A DNA stretch of 23,354 nucleotides from positions 1 through 23,354 of the forward strand of contig CAJTTA010000033.1 in NCBI GenBank assembly GCA_910579305.1, in the 5' to 3' direction. Within the stretch, counting starts at the first letter, position 1; each line of letters begins with the position of its first letter. The position numbers were made by a program, and so were the translations under genes. Of the stretch, positions 1 to 8,394 are shown in pieces. Source of the DNA: an uncultured Muribaculaceae bacterium. Its GTDB lineage: Bacteria; Bacteroidota; Bacteroidia; Bacteroidales; Muribaculaceae. Below the pieces are notes generated by a model, which saw nothing but the letters and a program-made list of their open reading frames with translations, was not told where the DNA came from and searched no databases.

Positions 1-80
1 TTGAAGTTTTTACTCCCATTCTCTTTAATTGTTAATACGGTTTAAATTCAAACGCACTCTAAGTTTCATTTTATTAATTA

Positions 81-1661
81 ATGCATAGACGCATGAAATA
101 CAAATTCTTGTCTATTGCCATATCGCTTGCCGTAAGTATTCCCGCATTTGCAGGGACAAGTGCTGCGATTGATAATATTGTTTACGAACCGACCATTACA
201 TCCGACAGCTCGCAGAATGCGCCCGCATCCGAAGACCAAATTGCGCCTGATAGCTATAATACTCAGGTCTGCCGGAGCGATCGCAAGAATATATCGGAGA
301 ACGCCTGGCCCGCAGATATGGTAACCGGCACTCTGCCCGTGGTGTATATCAACACTCAGGACGCCGCTCCTATCGTGGACAAGGTCAACCCCATACCTGC
401 CGGCTATTATATGGATCCCATGGGCTCCGACTATGCAGCCGAAGGCTCGGCTCAGGAACCCATAACACTCACCATACGCGGTCGCGGCAACTCCACATGG
501 CTGCAGCCCAAGAAGCCCTACAAGCTTAAGTTCGACAAGAAGCAGAGTCTTTTCGGTCTTCCCAAGAGCAAGCATTACGCTCTGATGGCTCATTGTTTTG
601 CCGACGGCAATGTATGGGAGACATGTCTGGCCGGATTCGAGATGAGCCGCATGCTCGGCATGGGATGGGCACCTCACATGGTGCCCGTGGAGCTTGTGCT
701 CAACGGCAGCTATGAGGGGGTCTACTTTATCCAGGAGACCATAAAGATTGATGAGAACCGCCTTAATATGTTTGAGCAGGAGGACGGAGAGACCGATCCC
801 TCCGTCATTCCGTACGGATGGCTCATCGAGATAGACAATAACGACGAGTATCAGTATGCCTTCAAGGAGACTCCCGGAGGAGGCAATATTCTCTTCACAT
901 ACAAGGCTCCCGAAGAACTCTCGCAGGAACAGAAGGACTGGCTCTATCCCGAGCTCAGAGACCTCAACGACCGCGTCCATTCCTCACCCATCGATGATCC
1001 CCGCTGGGCTGAGAAATTGGATGTCAACACGCTCGCCATGTATAGCATAGTGCGCGAGGTGCTTCAAGACTTCGACGGATATTCAGGCTCTTTTTATATG
1101 CACAAGGACAAGACCCCCGATGCCAAATGGACTTTCGGCCCAATGTGGGACTGCTCGATGTACTGGATGCCTAAAGACAATTATCTGCCATTCTCTAAGT
1201 ATGCTGTTGAAGGCCACAGATTCAAGTGGATGCCCCGCATCATGCAGTACACTCTGTTCGGCGATACGTTCCGACGCATATGGAAGGAATTCTATACACC
1301 CGAAAACATGGACAAGCTGGCCACCTACCTATTCGACTTCTCAAAAGATCTCGGCCCCGCTTTCGAGGCAAACAACGAGCGATGGAAAGGAGAGCTGAAA
1401 TCCACTCAGCTCTATCATGCGCCCACTGACAAATACGCCTATGTGATGCAAATGATCAGCAAGAATGCCGAATGGATCGACAGCCATCAGAATATCGAGG
1501 ATATAGCACGTGCGGCAGCCGGCATCGATGAAATAGTGATAGATCCCGATGCTCCCGAGGAATACTTCACTATCGACGGCATGAGGCTCTCCTCCCGTCC
1601 CGCCGCTCCGGGTATCTACATCATGCGCAAAGGGGCGAAGACTGTCAAAGTGATTCTTTGA
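81..1661 (+). CDS. Secreted CotH-family (spore-coat-kinase-like) protein with sorting-like C-terminal tail
   Basis: CotH proteins are a family of atypical secreted protein kinases first known from spore coats. The CotH core is visible: RGRGNSTW at residues 133-140, followed by PKKPYKLKFD, then LNGSYEGVY near 206-215, and a late FGPMWDCSMYW block around 353-362. An N-terminal signal peptide ends in IPAFAG. An in-frame ATG at 93 (MKYKFLSIAISL) gives a cleaner signal peptide than the ATG at 81, so 93 may be the real start. The last ~32 residues (YFTIDGMRL, then PGIYIMRKGAKTVKVIL) form a compact tail like the short sorting/anchoring tails of exported Bacteroidales proteins. Family members I recall often read WDFD where this one has WDCS, so catalysis is uncertain. 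It stands alone, convergent with recA. No TAnnTTTG promoter was recognised in the 80 bases before it. Its substrate cannot be inferred. Confidence 0.85.
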   Translation: MHRRMKYKFLSIAISLAVSIPAFAGTSAAIDNIVYEPTITSDSSQNAPASEDQIAPDSYNTQVCRSDRKNISENAWPADMVTGTLPVVYINTQDAAPIVDKVNPIPAGYYMDPMGSDYAAEGSAQEPITLTIRGRGNSTWLQPKKPYKLKFDKKQSLFGLPKSKHYALMAHCFADGNVWETCLAGFEMSRMLGMGWAPHMVPVELVLNGSYEGVYFIQETIKIDENRLNMFEQEDGETDPSVIPYGWLIEIDNNDEYQYAFKETPGGGNILFTYKAPEELSQEQKDWLYPELRDLNDRVHSSPIDDPRWAEKLDVNTLAMYSIVREVLQDFDGYSGSFYMHKDKTPDAKWTFGPMWDCSMYWMPKDNYLPFSKYAVEGHRFKWMPRIMQYTLFGDTFRRIWKEFYTPENMDKLATYLFDFSKDLGPAFEANNERWKGELKSTQLYHAPTDKYAYVMQMISKNAEWIDSHQNIEDIARAAAGIDEIVIDPDAPEEYFTIDGMRLSSRPAAPGIYIMRKGAKTVKVIL

Positions 1662-1681
1662 CATATACCCTCTAAATGATC

Positions 1682-1737
1682 TGAAGCCTCCCGCCTCACT
1701 CCGTCGTGCAGAGTGAGGCGGGAGGCTTCATCGGTTG
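1682..1737 (+). terminator. Strong hairpin terminator between the CotH gene and recA
   Basis: Arms at 1682-1701 and 1711-1730 are perfectly complementary over 20 bp, GC-rich, with a 9-base loop (CGTCGTGCA). A moderately T-rich stretch (TCGGTTGTTATGTTTATTA) follows on the plus strand, so it best serves the CotH gene. The stem lies between two convergent genes and could also stop recA transcripts, although the T-tract on the minus-strand side is poor. Confidence 0.8.
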
Positions 1738-1782
1738 TTATGTTTATTACGTAGAGGACCTGGCGTCCTCCCCGGTGGGGAT

Positions 1783-2928
1783 TCATTCTACATCGAAGTC
1801 CAGGTCAGGATCGGCTGCATAAGGATCGGCCTCATCCTTCACTTCGGTTTCGGGCTCCGGGGCGTCGACTGTCTTTCCGGCCATTATATCCCGGCCTCCG
1901 GCACCCTTGAGAGCCTCGCGTATCCTGGCCGTAAGCTCTTCCATGAGTTCGGGGTTGTCGGCTATGGCCTTGCGGGCCTGCTCTTTGCCTTGGGCAAGCT
2001 TGGAGCCGTCGTAGCTGAACCAGGAGCCGCTCTTCTTGATGAGGCCGAGGTCTACGCCCAGGGTGAGTATCTCGCCCGGCTTGCTTATTCCTTCGCCAAA
2101 CATTATGTCGAATTCCGTGCGGCGGAACGGAGGGGCCACCTTATTCTTCACCACCTTCACCTTAACGGTGCGGCCCACGGTCTCGTCATCTTCCTTGATC
2201 ATGGCTGTGGGGCGTATGTCAAGGCGTATGGATGCATAGAATTTCAGCGCATTGCCGCCGGTGGTCACCTCGGGATTGCCAAACATCACGCCTATCTTGT
2301 CGCGCAGTTGATTGATGAAGATGCAGGTGGTGCGCGTGCGGGAGATAGCGCCGGTGAGCTTGCGCATGGCCTGGCTCATGAGACGTGCGTGGAGACCCAC
2401 ATTCTTGTCGCCCATCTCACCCTCGATCTCGGCCTTGGGTGTGAGAGCGGCCACAGAGTCCACCACAAGAATGTCTACGGCTCCTGAGTTGATGAGTTGC
2501 TCCGCAATGGCGAGTGCCTGCTCGCCGTTGTCGGGCTGAGAGATCCAGAGATTGTTGGTGTCCACGCCGAGATTCTCGGCATAGAACCTGTCGAAGGCAT
2601 GCTCGGCGTCGATTATCGCCGCCACGCCACCCTGCTTCTGGGCCTCCGCTATGGCATGGATGGCAAGAGTGGTCTTGCCTGAAGACTCTGGGCCATATAT
2701 CTCGATGATGCGGCCACGGGGATAGCCCCCCACGCCGAGAGCCATGTCCAGGCCTATGGAGCCGGAGGAAATCACCTCCACATCCTCCACGGCGTCATCT
2801 CCGAGCTTCATGATGGATCCGTCGCCGAAGTCCTTGTGTATGTTCTCCATGGCCCGGGAGAGAGCCTTGAGTTTTTCTGCGGGTTCGTTGATGCGCCCCG
2901 TCTCGATTGCTTTCGATTTCTTAGCCAT
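1783..2928 (-). CDS. recA: RecA recombinase
   Basis: RecA forms filaments on single-stranded DNA, drives homologous strand exchange and, in bacteria with an SOS response, triggers LexA self-cleavage. Residues 79-87 read GPESSGKTT, the P-loop of RecA. VDILVVDSVAAL at about 151-162 is the Walker B strand, and GGNALKFYASIRLDIR is the segment after DNA-binding loop L2. The C-terminus ends in the usual acidic tail (DPYAADPDLDFDVE). At 381 residues it is slightly longer than the E. coli protein because of the N-terminal and acidic tails. The ATG at 2928 gives a normal RecA N-terminus (MAKKSKAIETG). It lies 100 bases downstream of mgtE on the same strand and has a promoter element of its own in that gap. 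No LexA-type operator could be recognised. Confidence 0.98.
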   Translation of the reverse strand: MAKKSKAIETGRINEPAEKLKALSRAMENIHKDFGDGSIMKLGDDAVEDVEVISSGSIGLDMALGVGGYPRGRIIEIYGPESSGKTTLAIHAIAEAQKQGGVAAIIDAEHAFDRFYAENLGVDTNNLWISQPDNGEQALAIAEQLINSGAVDILVVDSVAALTPKAEIEGEMGDKNVGLHARLMSQAMRKLTGAISRTRTTCIFINQLRDKIGVMFGNPEVTTGGNALKFYASIRLDIRPTAMIKEDDETVGRTVKVKVVKNKVAPPFRRTEFDIMFGEGISKPGEILTLGVDLGLIKKSGSWFSYDGSKLAQGKEQARKAIADNPELMEELTARIREALKGAGGRDIMAGKTVDAPEPETEVKDEADPYAADPDLDFDVE

Positions 2929-2968
2929 ATGTGGTATCTGAGTTATGTACGTTGTGATTATGTGTCTG

Positions 2969-2976
2969 CAAAGTTA
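2969..2976 (-). promoter_or_regulatory. Probable -7 promoter element for recA
   Basis: Read on the minus strand this is TAACTTTG, an exact match to the Bacteroidetes -7 consensus TAnnTTTG, about 40 bases upstream of the recA start. No TTTG at the expected -33 distance was found, so the call rests on one element. A perfect palindrome TGTGCGCACA lies just upstream (2996-3005) and might be a regulator site or chance. Confidence 0.5.
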
Positions 2977-3028
2977 ACGCAGCAGGTGTGCATGCTGTGC
3001 GCACAAGAGGGTTAAATAAGGTTAATCC

Positions 3029-4396
3029 TCACGCTCCTCCGAATATTTTCAGGAAGGCCGTGGCCACGTTTACATAGATTATAAGGCCCACTATGTCATT
3101 GCTTATCTGGATGAAAGGCCCTGTGGCGAGAGCCGGATTGATATGTATCTTCTCAAGAGTGAGCGGCACCACAGTGCCGAGCAGAGTGGCAAACATGACC
3201 ACTATGAAGAGACTCACGGCCACCGATATGGTCACAGCAAAATCCCCGGGCAGCATTATGAGATTATATATGAATATCACGGCCGCCATGATCGTGGCGT
3301 TGAGCAGACCTATGCACACCTCCTTGCCCATCTGGCGTCCGAATTCCTTGATGTCGAGCGATCCGTTGGCAAGGCCCTGCACGACAATGGCCGAAGCCTG
3401 CACGCCCACATTGCCGCCGGTGCCCCCTATTATGGGAATGAAGAGAGCGAGAGCCGTCACTGCGGCGAGCTGACTCTCGAAGCCTCCCAGGATGAGGGAG
3501 GCCACAATGCCCGAGGCAATGCCTATGAGGAGCCACGGAATGCGGGCGCGCGTCTGATGCAGGATGGAGTCGTCGGCATCTATGTCGGAGGATATACCCG
3601 AAGCCAGCTGATAGTCGCGCTCATTCTGCTCACGCACTTCATCCATCACGTCGTCCACAGTGATCTGGCCCACAAGGCGTCCTATGCTGTCCACCACAGG
3701 CATCGCCACGAGGTCATATTTCTCAAAGTCGAGCGTGAGATCATCTATGGGGGTATCGGTGCGCACGCTCACCGGATCAGCCTCCATCACCCGCCTTATC
3801 TTGCTCACCGAAGGGTCGGTGATCATTCTCTTCAGCGGCAGGATTCCCTTGAGGCGTTCATCATCATCCACTACATATATATTATATATGTCATCCAGCT
3901 CCTCGGCCTGAGTGCGCATCTCCTTGATGCATCGGGGCATGCTCCAGTTCTCATTGACCACGATCATCTCCGTGGCCATAAGTCCGCCGGCCGTATCCTC
4001 GTCATATTGCAGGAGATCTACGATATTGCCGGCCTGCTCCATGTCATCTATGTGGGATATGACCTCCTCGCGGTCATCCTTGTCGAGCTCCTGGATGAGG
4101 TCGACGGCATCATCCGTGTCGAGCAGGTCGATGAAATGGCCTATCTGCTCGGGATCCATACCCTCCATGAGCTTGCGGCGGTCATCCTCATCCAGCTCCA
4201 TGAGCACATCGGCCTTCACCTCGTTGCCCGGGAGCAGAGAGAATAGCCACTCGGCCTGACGGAGATTGAGAGTGCGGAACAGCTCGGCAATGTCGGCCGG
4301 ATGCAGATCGGTCAGCTCAGTGCGGGCAAGCGCCTCATCCTGCGTGTCCACAGCCTGCTCAATGCGGATTATGTCATCATCGGTAAACTCCTTCAT
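3029..4396 (-). CDS. mgtE: MgtE-family magnesium transporter/channel
   Basis: MgtE is a dimeric, Mg2+-gated inner-membrane channel. The order of parts is typical. An acidic N-domain contains LHPADIAELFRTLN and the repeated Asp/Glu stretches DEDDRRKLMEG and LDKDDREEV. A CBS pair follows at about 143-265, then about five membrane segments from 285 to 452. The membrane part holds the family hallmark IIGGTGGNVGVQ and a late Asp in ISNDIVG, in the segment that carries the Mg2+-selective Asp in MgtE. From ATG 4396 the protein is 455 residues. A TTG three codons earlier (4405) overlaps the promoter -7 element, so I prefer the ATG. It is divergent from nadB, and recA follows downstream. Confidence 0.95.
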   Translation of the reverse strand: MKEFTDDDIIRIEQAVDTQDEALARTELTDLHPADIAELFRTLNLRQAEWLFSLLPGNEVKADVLMELDEDDRRKLMEGMDPEQIGHFIDLLDTDDAVDLIQELDKDDREEVISHIDDMEQAGNIVDLLQYDEDTAGGLMATEMIVVNENWSMPRCIKEMRTQAEELDDIYNIYVVDDDERLKGILPLKRMITDPSVSKIRRVMEADPVSVRTDTPIDDLTLDFEKYDLVAMPVVDSIGRLVGQITVDDVMDEVREQNERDYQLASGISSDIDADDSILHQTRARIPWLLIGIASGIVASLILGGFESQLAAVTALALFIPIIGGTGGNVGVQASAIVVQGLANGSLDIKEFGRQMGKEVCIGLLNATIMAAVIFIYNLIMLPGDFAVTISVAVSLFIVVMFATLLGTVVPLTLEKIHINPALATGPFIQISNDIVGLIIYVNVATAFLKIFGGA

Positions 4397-4402
4397 AACA
4401 CG

Positions 4403-4434
4403 CAAAATTAATCATAATTCCGCCTTTCTCCAAA
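4403..4434 (-). promoter_or_regulatory. mgtE promoter (TTTG - 20 bp - TAATTTTG)
   Basis: On the minus strand, TTTG (plus 4431-4434), a 20-base spacer and TAATTTTG (plus 4403-4410) match both Bacteroidetes sigma-ABfr elements exactly. Only six bases separate the -7 element from the mgtE ATG, so the transcript would begin at or very near the start codon. Confidence 0.65.
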
Positions 4435-4492
4435 TAATTCATGACTTTTGTAGCCTTGTTGACTCTATATTTGCATGATTTTGGGTCATAGT

Positions 4493-4524
4493 CTTGGTTG
4501 GCTCGTTTTTTATCGCTACATTTG
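4493..4524 (+). promoter_or_regulatory. nadB promoter (CTTG - 20 bp - TACATTTG)
   Basis: TACATTTG at 4517-4524 is an exact TAnnTTTG -7 element, with CTTG 20 bases upstream as a near-match -33. Transcription would start around 4530, leaving a leader of some 20 bases before nadB. A second TAnnTTTG (TATATTTG, 4466-4473) lies further upstream but has no well-placed -33. Confidence 0.6.
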
Positions 4525-4551
4525 CGGGTTAATTAGCAATCAAAGTCAATC

Positions 4552-6117
4552 ATGATATACGAATATGATTATCTCGTGATAGGCAGTGGCATAGCCGGCA
4601 TGAGTTTTGCGCTCAAGGTGGCCGACAAGGCCCGCGTGGCCATCATCTGCAAGACCGATCTTGAGGAGGCCAATACGTTTTTAGCCCAAGGAGGTGTGGC
4701 AAGTGTGACCAATCTTGCCGTCGATAATTTCGAGAAACACATAGAGGACACAATGATAGCCGGCGACCAGCTCTCCGATCGCAAGGCTGTGGAGATGGTG
4801 GTGCGTGAAGCTCCCGGGCAGATAAGATTTCTGGTGGAGCATGGAGTGAAATTCGACCGTGCCGCCGACGGATCCTACGACCTTCATCGCGAGGGAGGCC
4901 ACAGCGAGTTCCGCATCCTGCATCATGCCGACAACACGGGCGCCGAGATACAGACCTCGCTCATAGAAGAAGTGAAGGCCCACCCGGGCATCGACATTCT
5001 CGACCATCGCTGCGCCATAGAGATAATCACGCAGCATCATCTTGGCAAGACGGTCACACGCCGCTCGCCCGACATCACCTGTTACGGCGCCTACGTGCTC
5101 GATGAGGCATCGGGAGAAGTCGATACCTTCCTGAGCCGCGTCACCGTAATGGCCACAGGAGGATGCGGAAATGTCTACACCACAACCACCAATCCCGGCG
5201 TGGCTACCGGCGACGGCATAGCTATGACCTATCGCGCCAAGGGCACGGTGGAGGATATGGAGTTCATTCAGTTCCACCCCACGGCCCTGTTTCATCCCGG
5301 CGACCGCCCCAACTTCCTTATAACCGAGGCCATGCGCGGTTACGGAGCCGTGCTGCGCAACATACACGGGGAGGAATTCATGCACAAGTATGACCCGCGT
5401 CTCTCTCTCGCTCCCCGCGACATTGTGGCCCGTGCCATCGATGCGGAAATGAAAGCGGCCGGCTCCGACCATGTCTATCTCGACGTGACGCACAAGGATG
5501 CCGCCGAGACCCGCCGCCATTTCCCGAATATCTATGAAAAATGTCTGAGCCTCGGCATAGACATCACCAAAGACTATATACCCGTGGCGCCGGCGGCCCA
5601 CTATCTGTGCGGCGGAATAAAGGTAGACCTCTGCGGCGAAAGCTCCATACATCGGCTCTACGCTCTGGGCGAATGCTCCTGCACTGGCCTGCACGGAGGC
5701 AACCGCCTGGCCTCCAACTCGCTGATAGAGGCCGTGGTATATGCCGACGCCGCAGCCCGGCATGCGAGCCGCCACATAGGCGACTATGAACTGCGCTACG
5801 ATGTGCCCGAATGGAATGATGAAGGCACGGCCCACCCCGAGGAGATGGTGCTCATCACCCAAAGCATGAAGGAGGTGAACCAGATCATGGGTTCATACGT
5901 TGGTATAGTACGTTCCGACCTGCGCCTGCGCCGGGCCTGGAGCCGCCTCGACATTCTCTACGAGGAGACCGAGCGACTCTTCAAGGTGAGCAAGCCGAGC
6001 CGTCAGCTCTGCGAGTTGCGCAACATGATCAATGTGGCCTATCTCATCATGCGACAGGCCATGGCCCGCAAAGAGAGCCGCGGCCTCCACTACACCGTGG
6101 ACTATCCACACTCCTAA
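4552..6117 (+). CDS. nadB: L-aspartate oxidase
   Basis: NadB oxidises L-aspartate to iminoaspartate with FAD, the first step of de novo NAD synthesis; NadA then makes quinolinate. The FAD Rossmann motif GSGIAG is at residues 11-16. HREGGHSEF follows at 112-119, EFIQFHPTAL at 237-246 and a late FAD-binding segment LHGGNRLASNSLIEAVV. These distinguish it from succinate dehydrogenase flavoproteins together with its length: 521 residues, usual for NadB and shorter than SdhA/FrdA. It lacks the SdhA covalent-FAD context. nadA and nadC are not in this window, so the pathway is split across the chromosome. A well-formed promoter precedes it and the S41 protease gene starts 10 bases after its stop, so the two are probably co-transcribed. 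Confidence 0.95.
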   Translation: MIYEYDYLVIGSGIAGMSFALKVADKARVAIICKTDLEEANTFLAQGGVASVTNLAVDNFEKHIEDTMIAGDQLSDRKAVEMVVREAPGQIRFLVEHGVKFDRAADGSYDLHREGGHSEFRILHHADNTGAEIQTSLIEEVKAHPGIDILDHRCAIEIITQHHLGKTVTRRSPDITCYGAYVLDEASGEVDTFLSRVTVMATGGCGNVYTTTTNPGVATGDGIAMTYRAKGTVEDMEFIQFHPTALFHPGDRPNFLITEAMRGYGAVLRNIHGEEFMHKYDPRLSLAPRDIVARAIDAEMKAAGSDHVYLDVTHKDAAETRRHFPNIYEKCLSLGIDITKDYIPVAPAAHYLCGGIKVDLCGESSIHRLYALGECSCTGLHGGNRLASNSLIEAVVYADAAARHASRHIGDYELRYDVPEWNDEGTAHPEEMVLITQSMKEVNQIMGSYVGIVRSDLRLRRAWSRLDILYEETERLFKVSKPSRQLCELRNMINVAYLIMRQAMARKESRGLHYTVDYPHS

Positions 6118-6127
6118 TCCGTATATA

Positions 6128-7825
6128 ATGAAGAAATTACAACGTAATAAGTCTCTGCTCCTCACAGCCGCTCTGCTTGCCTCCGGCTTGATCATGGCGC
6201 TTCCGGCCATAGGAAAGAGAAACAATGACCAGGCACTCACACGCAGGCTCACCACATTCAATGCCATGGTGCGGGAGCTTGCAGAGAACTATGTGGACAC
6301 TCTCCCCGTCGACCGCACCTTCGACGCCGCCGTAGGTGCCATGCTCGCCGCCATCGACCCCTACACGGAGTATTACTCCAGCGAGGAAAAGGCCGGCTTC
6401 AAGACCATGACTACAGGCCAGTACGGAGGCATAGGTTCCTACATACTCATGCGTGAGGACAGCACCGTTTACATCGACGGCCCATACGAAGGCTCGCCTG
6501 CTGCACGCGCCGGGCTGCGCGCCGGCGACCGCATCGTGCGCATTGACACGACCGATGTGCGCGGGGCCGGCGACAAGCGAGTGGGCTCCATGCTCAAAGG
6601 CCAGCCCGGCACCTCCCTGCAAGTCACGGTGGAGCGACCCTATGCCGGCCCCGACTCAGTGCTCACTTTCTCGCTCACGCGCGAGAAACTCGAGCTCCCC
6701 TCTGTGCCCTACTATGGTGTGGAGCAGGGAGACCTCGGCTATATAAAGCTCACGTCATACATGGAGAAATCTCCGCAGGAGGTGCGCCGCGCCCTGGAGG
6801 AATTCAAGGCCGACCCTGCTGTGAAAGGCATCGTGCTCGATCTGCGTGGCAACGGCGGCGGACTCGTGGAAAGTGCCGTGGAAATAGTGGGCTTCTTCGT
6901 GCCTAAAGGCACGGAAGTGCTGCGCATGAAAGGGCGCGACAGGAGTGCCGACCGTGTGTATAAGACCACCCGCAAGCCTATCCTGCCCGACATGCCTCTC
7001 ACCGTGCTGATTGACGGCGCTTCGGCATCTGCCTCCGAGATCACGGCCGGTGCGCTGCAGGATCTTGACCGCGCTCTGCTCATAGGCACCCGCTCCTTCG
7101 GCAAGGGTCTGGTGCAAAGCACCCGCCCGCTTCCCTACGACGGCATGCTCAAAGTTACCACGGCAAAATACTACATACCTTCGGGACGTCTCATCCAGGC
7201 TCTCGACTACTCGCGACGCAATCCCGACGGCTCTGTGGCCGCCACTCCCGACTCCCTATGCAATTCTTTCTCCACACGCGCCGGACGTATGGTGAAGGAT
7301 GGGGGCGGACTCCAGCCCGACGTGGAGGTGAAATGGGACAGAATCTCGCCGCTCACCATGAGCCTCATACGCGACCGCTGGATATACGACTACGGCACCA
7401 GGTATGCCGCTACTCACGACTCCATGCCATCTCCCCGCGACTTCGTGGTGACCGATGAGATATACGACGACTTCAAATCTACGATAGACCCCGCGAGACT
7501 GAAATATGACAAGACGTCGGAGCAGATTCTCGCCAAGCTGCGTGAGGCTGCCGAGCTGGAAGGCTATATGAACGACTCTACGACTGCCGCCCTCGATGCT
7601 CTTGCGCCCCTGCTCACGCATGATCTCGACAGGGATCTCGATACCTTCAGGAAGCAGATATCCCACTACCTGGCCATAGAGCTGGCAGGAAGATATCACT
7701 CCACGAAGGGCGAGGTGATGCGCGACATAATCGATGACCCTGCCATGGAGAAGGCGGCGGCTCTCTTGCGCGATCCGGCTGAAATGAAGCGTCTGCTTTC
7801 GGCACCATCCAATACCGGGAAGTGA
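6128..7825 (+). CDS. S41 C-terminal processing peptidase (Ctp/Prc family)
   Basis: These periplasmic proteases use a Ser-Lys dyad to trim or degrade proteins from their C-termini. The product is 565 residues. An N-terminal signal sequence or anchor (SLLLTAALLASGLIMALPA) is followed by the N-domain with AAIDPYTEYYS. A PDZ domain runs from about 90 to 170 (AARAGLRAGDRIVRIDT). The S41 fold contains LDLRGNGGGLVESAVEI. GASASASEITAGAL gives the likely nucleophile Ser301, and SFGKGLVQ gives Lys326; the 25-residue spacing matches the family. The reading frame is open further upstream (from 6032), but that part overlaps nadB in another frame, and ATG 6128 starts directly with a signal peptide. The shikimate kinase start overlaps its stop. 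A substrate cannot be read from context. Confidence 0.93.
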   Translation: MKKLQRNKSLLLTAALLASGLIMALPAIGKRNNDQALTRRLTTFNAMVRELAENYVDTLPVDRTFDAAVGAMLAAIDPYTEYYSSEEKAGFKTMTTGQYGGIGSYILMREDSTVYIDGPYEGSPAARAGLRAGDRIVRIDTTDVRGAGDKRVGSMLKGQPGTSLQVTVERPYAGPDSVLTFSLTREKLELPSVPYYGVEQGDLGYIKLTSYMEKSPQEVRRALEEFKADPAVKGIVLDLRGNGGGLVESAVEIVGFFVPKGTEVLRMKGRDRSADRVYKTTRKPILPDMPLTVLIDGASASASEITAGALQDLDRALLIGTRSFGKGLVQSTRPLPYDGMLKVTTAKYYIPSGRLIQALDYSRRNPDGSVAATPDSLCNSFSTRAGRMVKDGGGLQPDVEVKWDRISPLTMSLIRDRWIYDYGTRYAATHDSMPSPRDFVVTDEIYDDFKSTIDPARLKYDKTSEQILAKLREAAELEGYMNDSTTAALDALAPLLTHDLDRDLDTFRKQISHYLAIELAGRYHSTKGEVMRDIIDDPAMEKAAALLRDPAEMKRLLSAPSNTGK

Positions 7826-8394
7826 TGGAGAGCCCTCATGTGCCCCCGATATTTCTCATGGGTCTTCCCGGATGCGGAAAGACCACACTGGGGCGTGCGC
7901 TGGCACAGGCCCTCGGCCGGCAATTCATCGATCTCGACCACAGCATAGAGGCCCGCTTCTTCTGCTCCGTCTCCGATTTCTTCTCCCGCTACGGCGAGGA
8001 GCGGTTCCGCAGCCTGGAAGCCTCCATACTCAGAGAAGCAGGGGAGATGCAGGACGTGATAGTGGCATGCGGCGGAGGCACACCATGCTTTCATGGCAAC
8101 ATGGACTATATGCTATCACGGGGCATCACGGTGCACCTGAAGGCTTCCCGCCGGCGTCTGCATGAACGTCTCTGCCGGCGCAAAGACCGTAGGCCGCATA
8201 TACGCTCCCTGAGTGATGAAGAAGTGTATGCCTACATTGACTCCGTGGCAGAGACCCGTGCCCCGTTCTACGACCGCAGCCACATCACCTTCGACAGTTC
8301 CATGCTTGAAGACAGGAGCCAGATCGACATCTCAGTGGCTCACATAATCCAGATTCTTAATACACATCCACATAACCCACACACCCTATTATGA
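7825..8394 (+). CDS. aroK: Shikimate kinase
   Basis: Shikimate kinase phosphorylates the 3-hydroxyl of shikimate with ATP, step five of chorismate synthesis. The 189-residue protein has the P-loop GLPGCGKT at 13-20, the Mg2+/shikimate Asp pair in FIDLDHSIE (D36, D38), an Arg in ERFRSLE, the shikimate-binding CGGGT at 82-86 and the lid RRP near 122-124. ATG 7825 overlaps the protease stop by one base (TGATG); a GTG one codon earlier is less likely. The C-terminal ~15 residues (NTHPHNPHTLL) run past the fold and may exist only because the stop is tied to the next start (ATGA overlap). No other shikimate-pathway gene is present here. Confidence 0.93.
   Translation: MESPHVPPIFLMGLPGCGKTTLGRALAQALGRQFIDLDHSIEARFFCSVSDFFSRYGEERFRSLEASILREAGEMQDVIVACGGGTPCFHGNMDYMLSRGITVHLKASRRRLHERLCRRKDRRPHIRSLSDEEVYAYIDSVAETRAPFYDRSHITFDSSMLEDRSQIDISVAHIIQILNTHPHNPHTLL

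Noticed and set aside
1735..2487. Open frame of 250 codons on the plus strand opposite recA
   Set aside because: Antisense to recA with no domain signal; starts within the terminator-proximal region without a promoter box.
3873..3891. AT-rich palindrome ACATATAT-ATT-ATATATGT
   Set aside because: It lies inside mgtE and encodes DIYNIY using the ATA and TAT codons common in this genome; no reason to treat it as a binding site.
3143..4246. Long open frame on the plus strand opposite mgtE (367 codons)
   Set aside because: It is antisense to a clear MgtE gene, has a His/Glu-rich low-information composition and no recognisable domain; codon bias of mgtE keeps the opposite frame open.
4681..5862. 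Long open frame on the minus strand opposite nadB (393 codons)
   Set aside because: Fully antisense to nadB, with no known motif and composition typical of a shadow frame.
6032..6127. Possible earlier start for the S41 protease
   Set aside because: The extra 32 codons overlap nadB in another frame and would place a signal peptide internally; ATG 6128 fits better.
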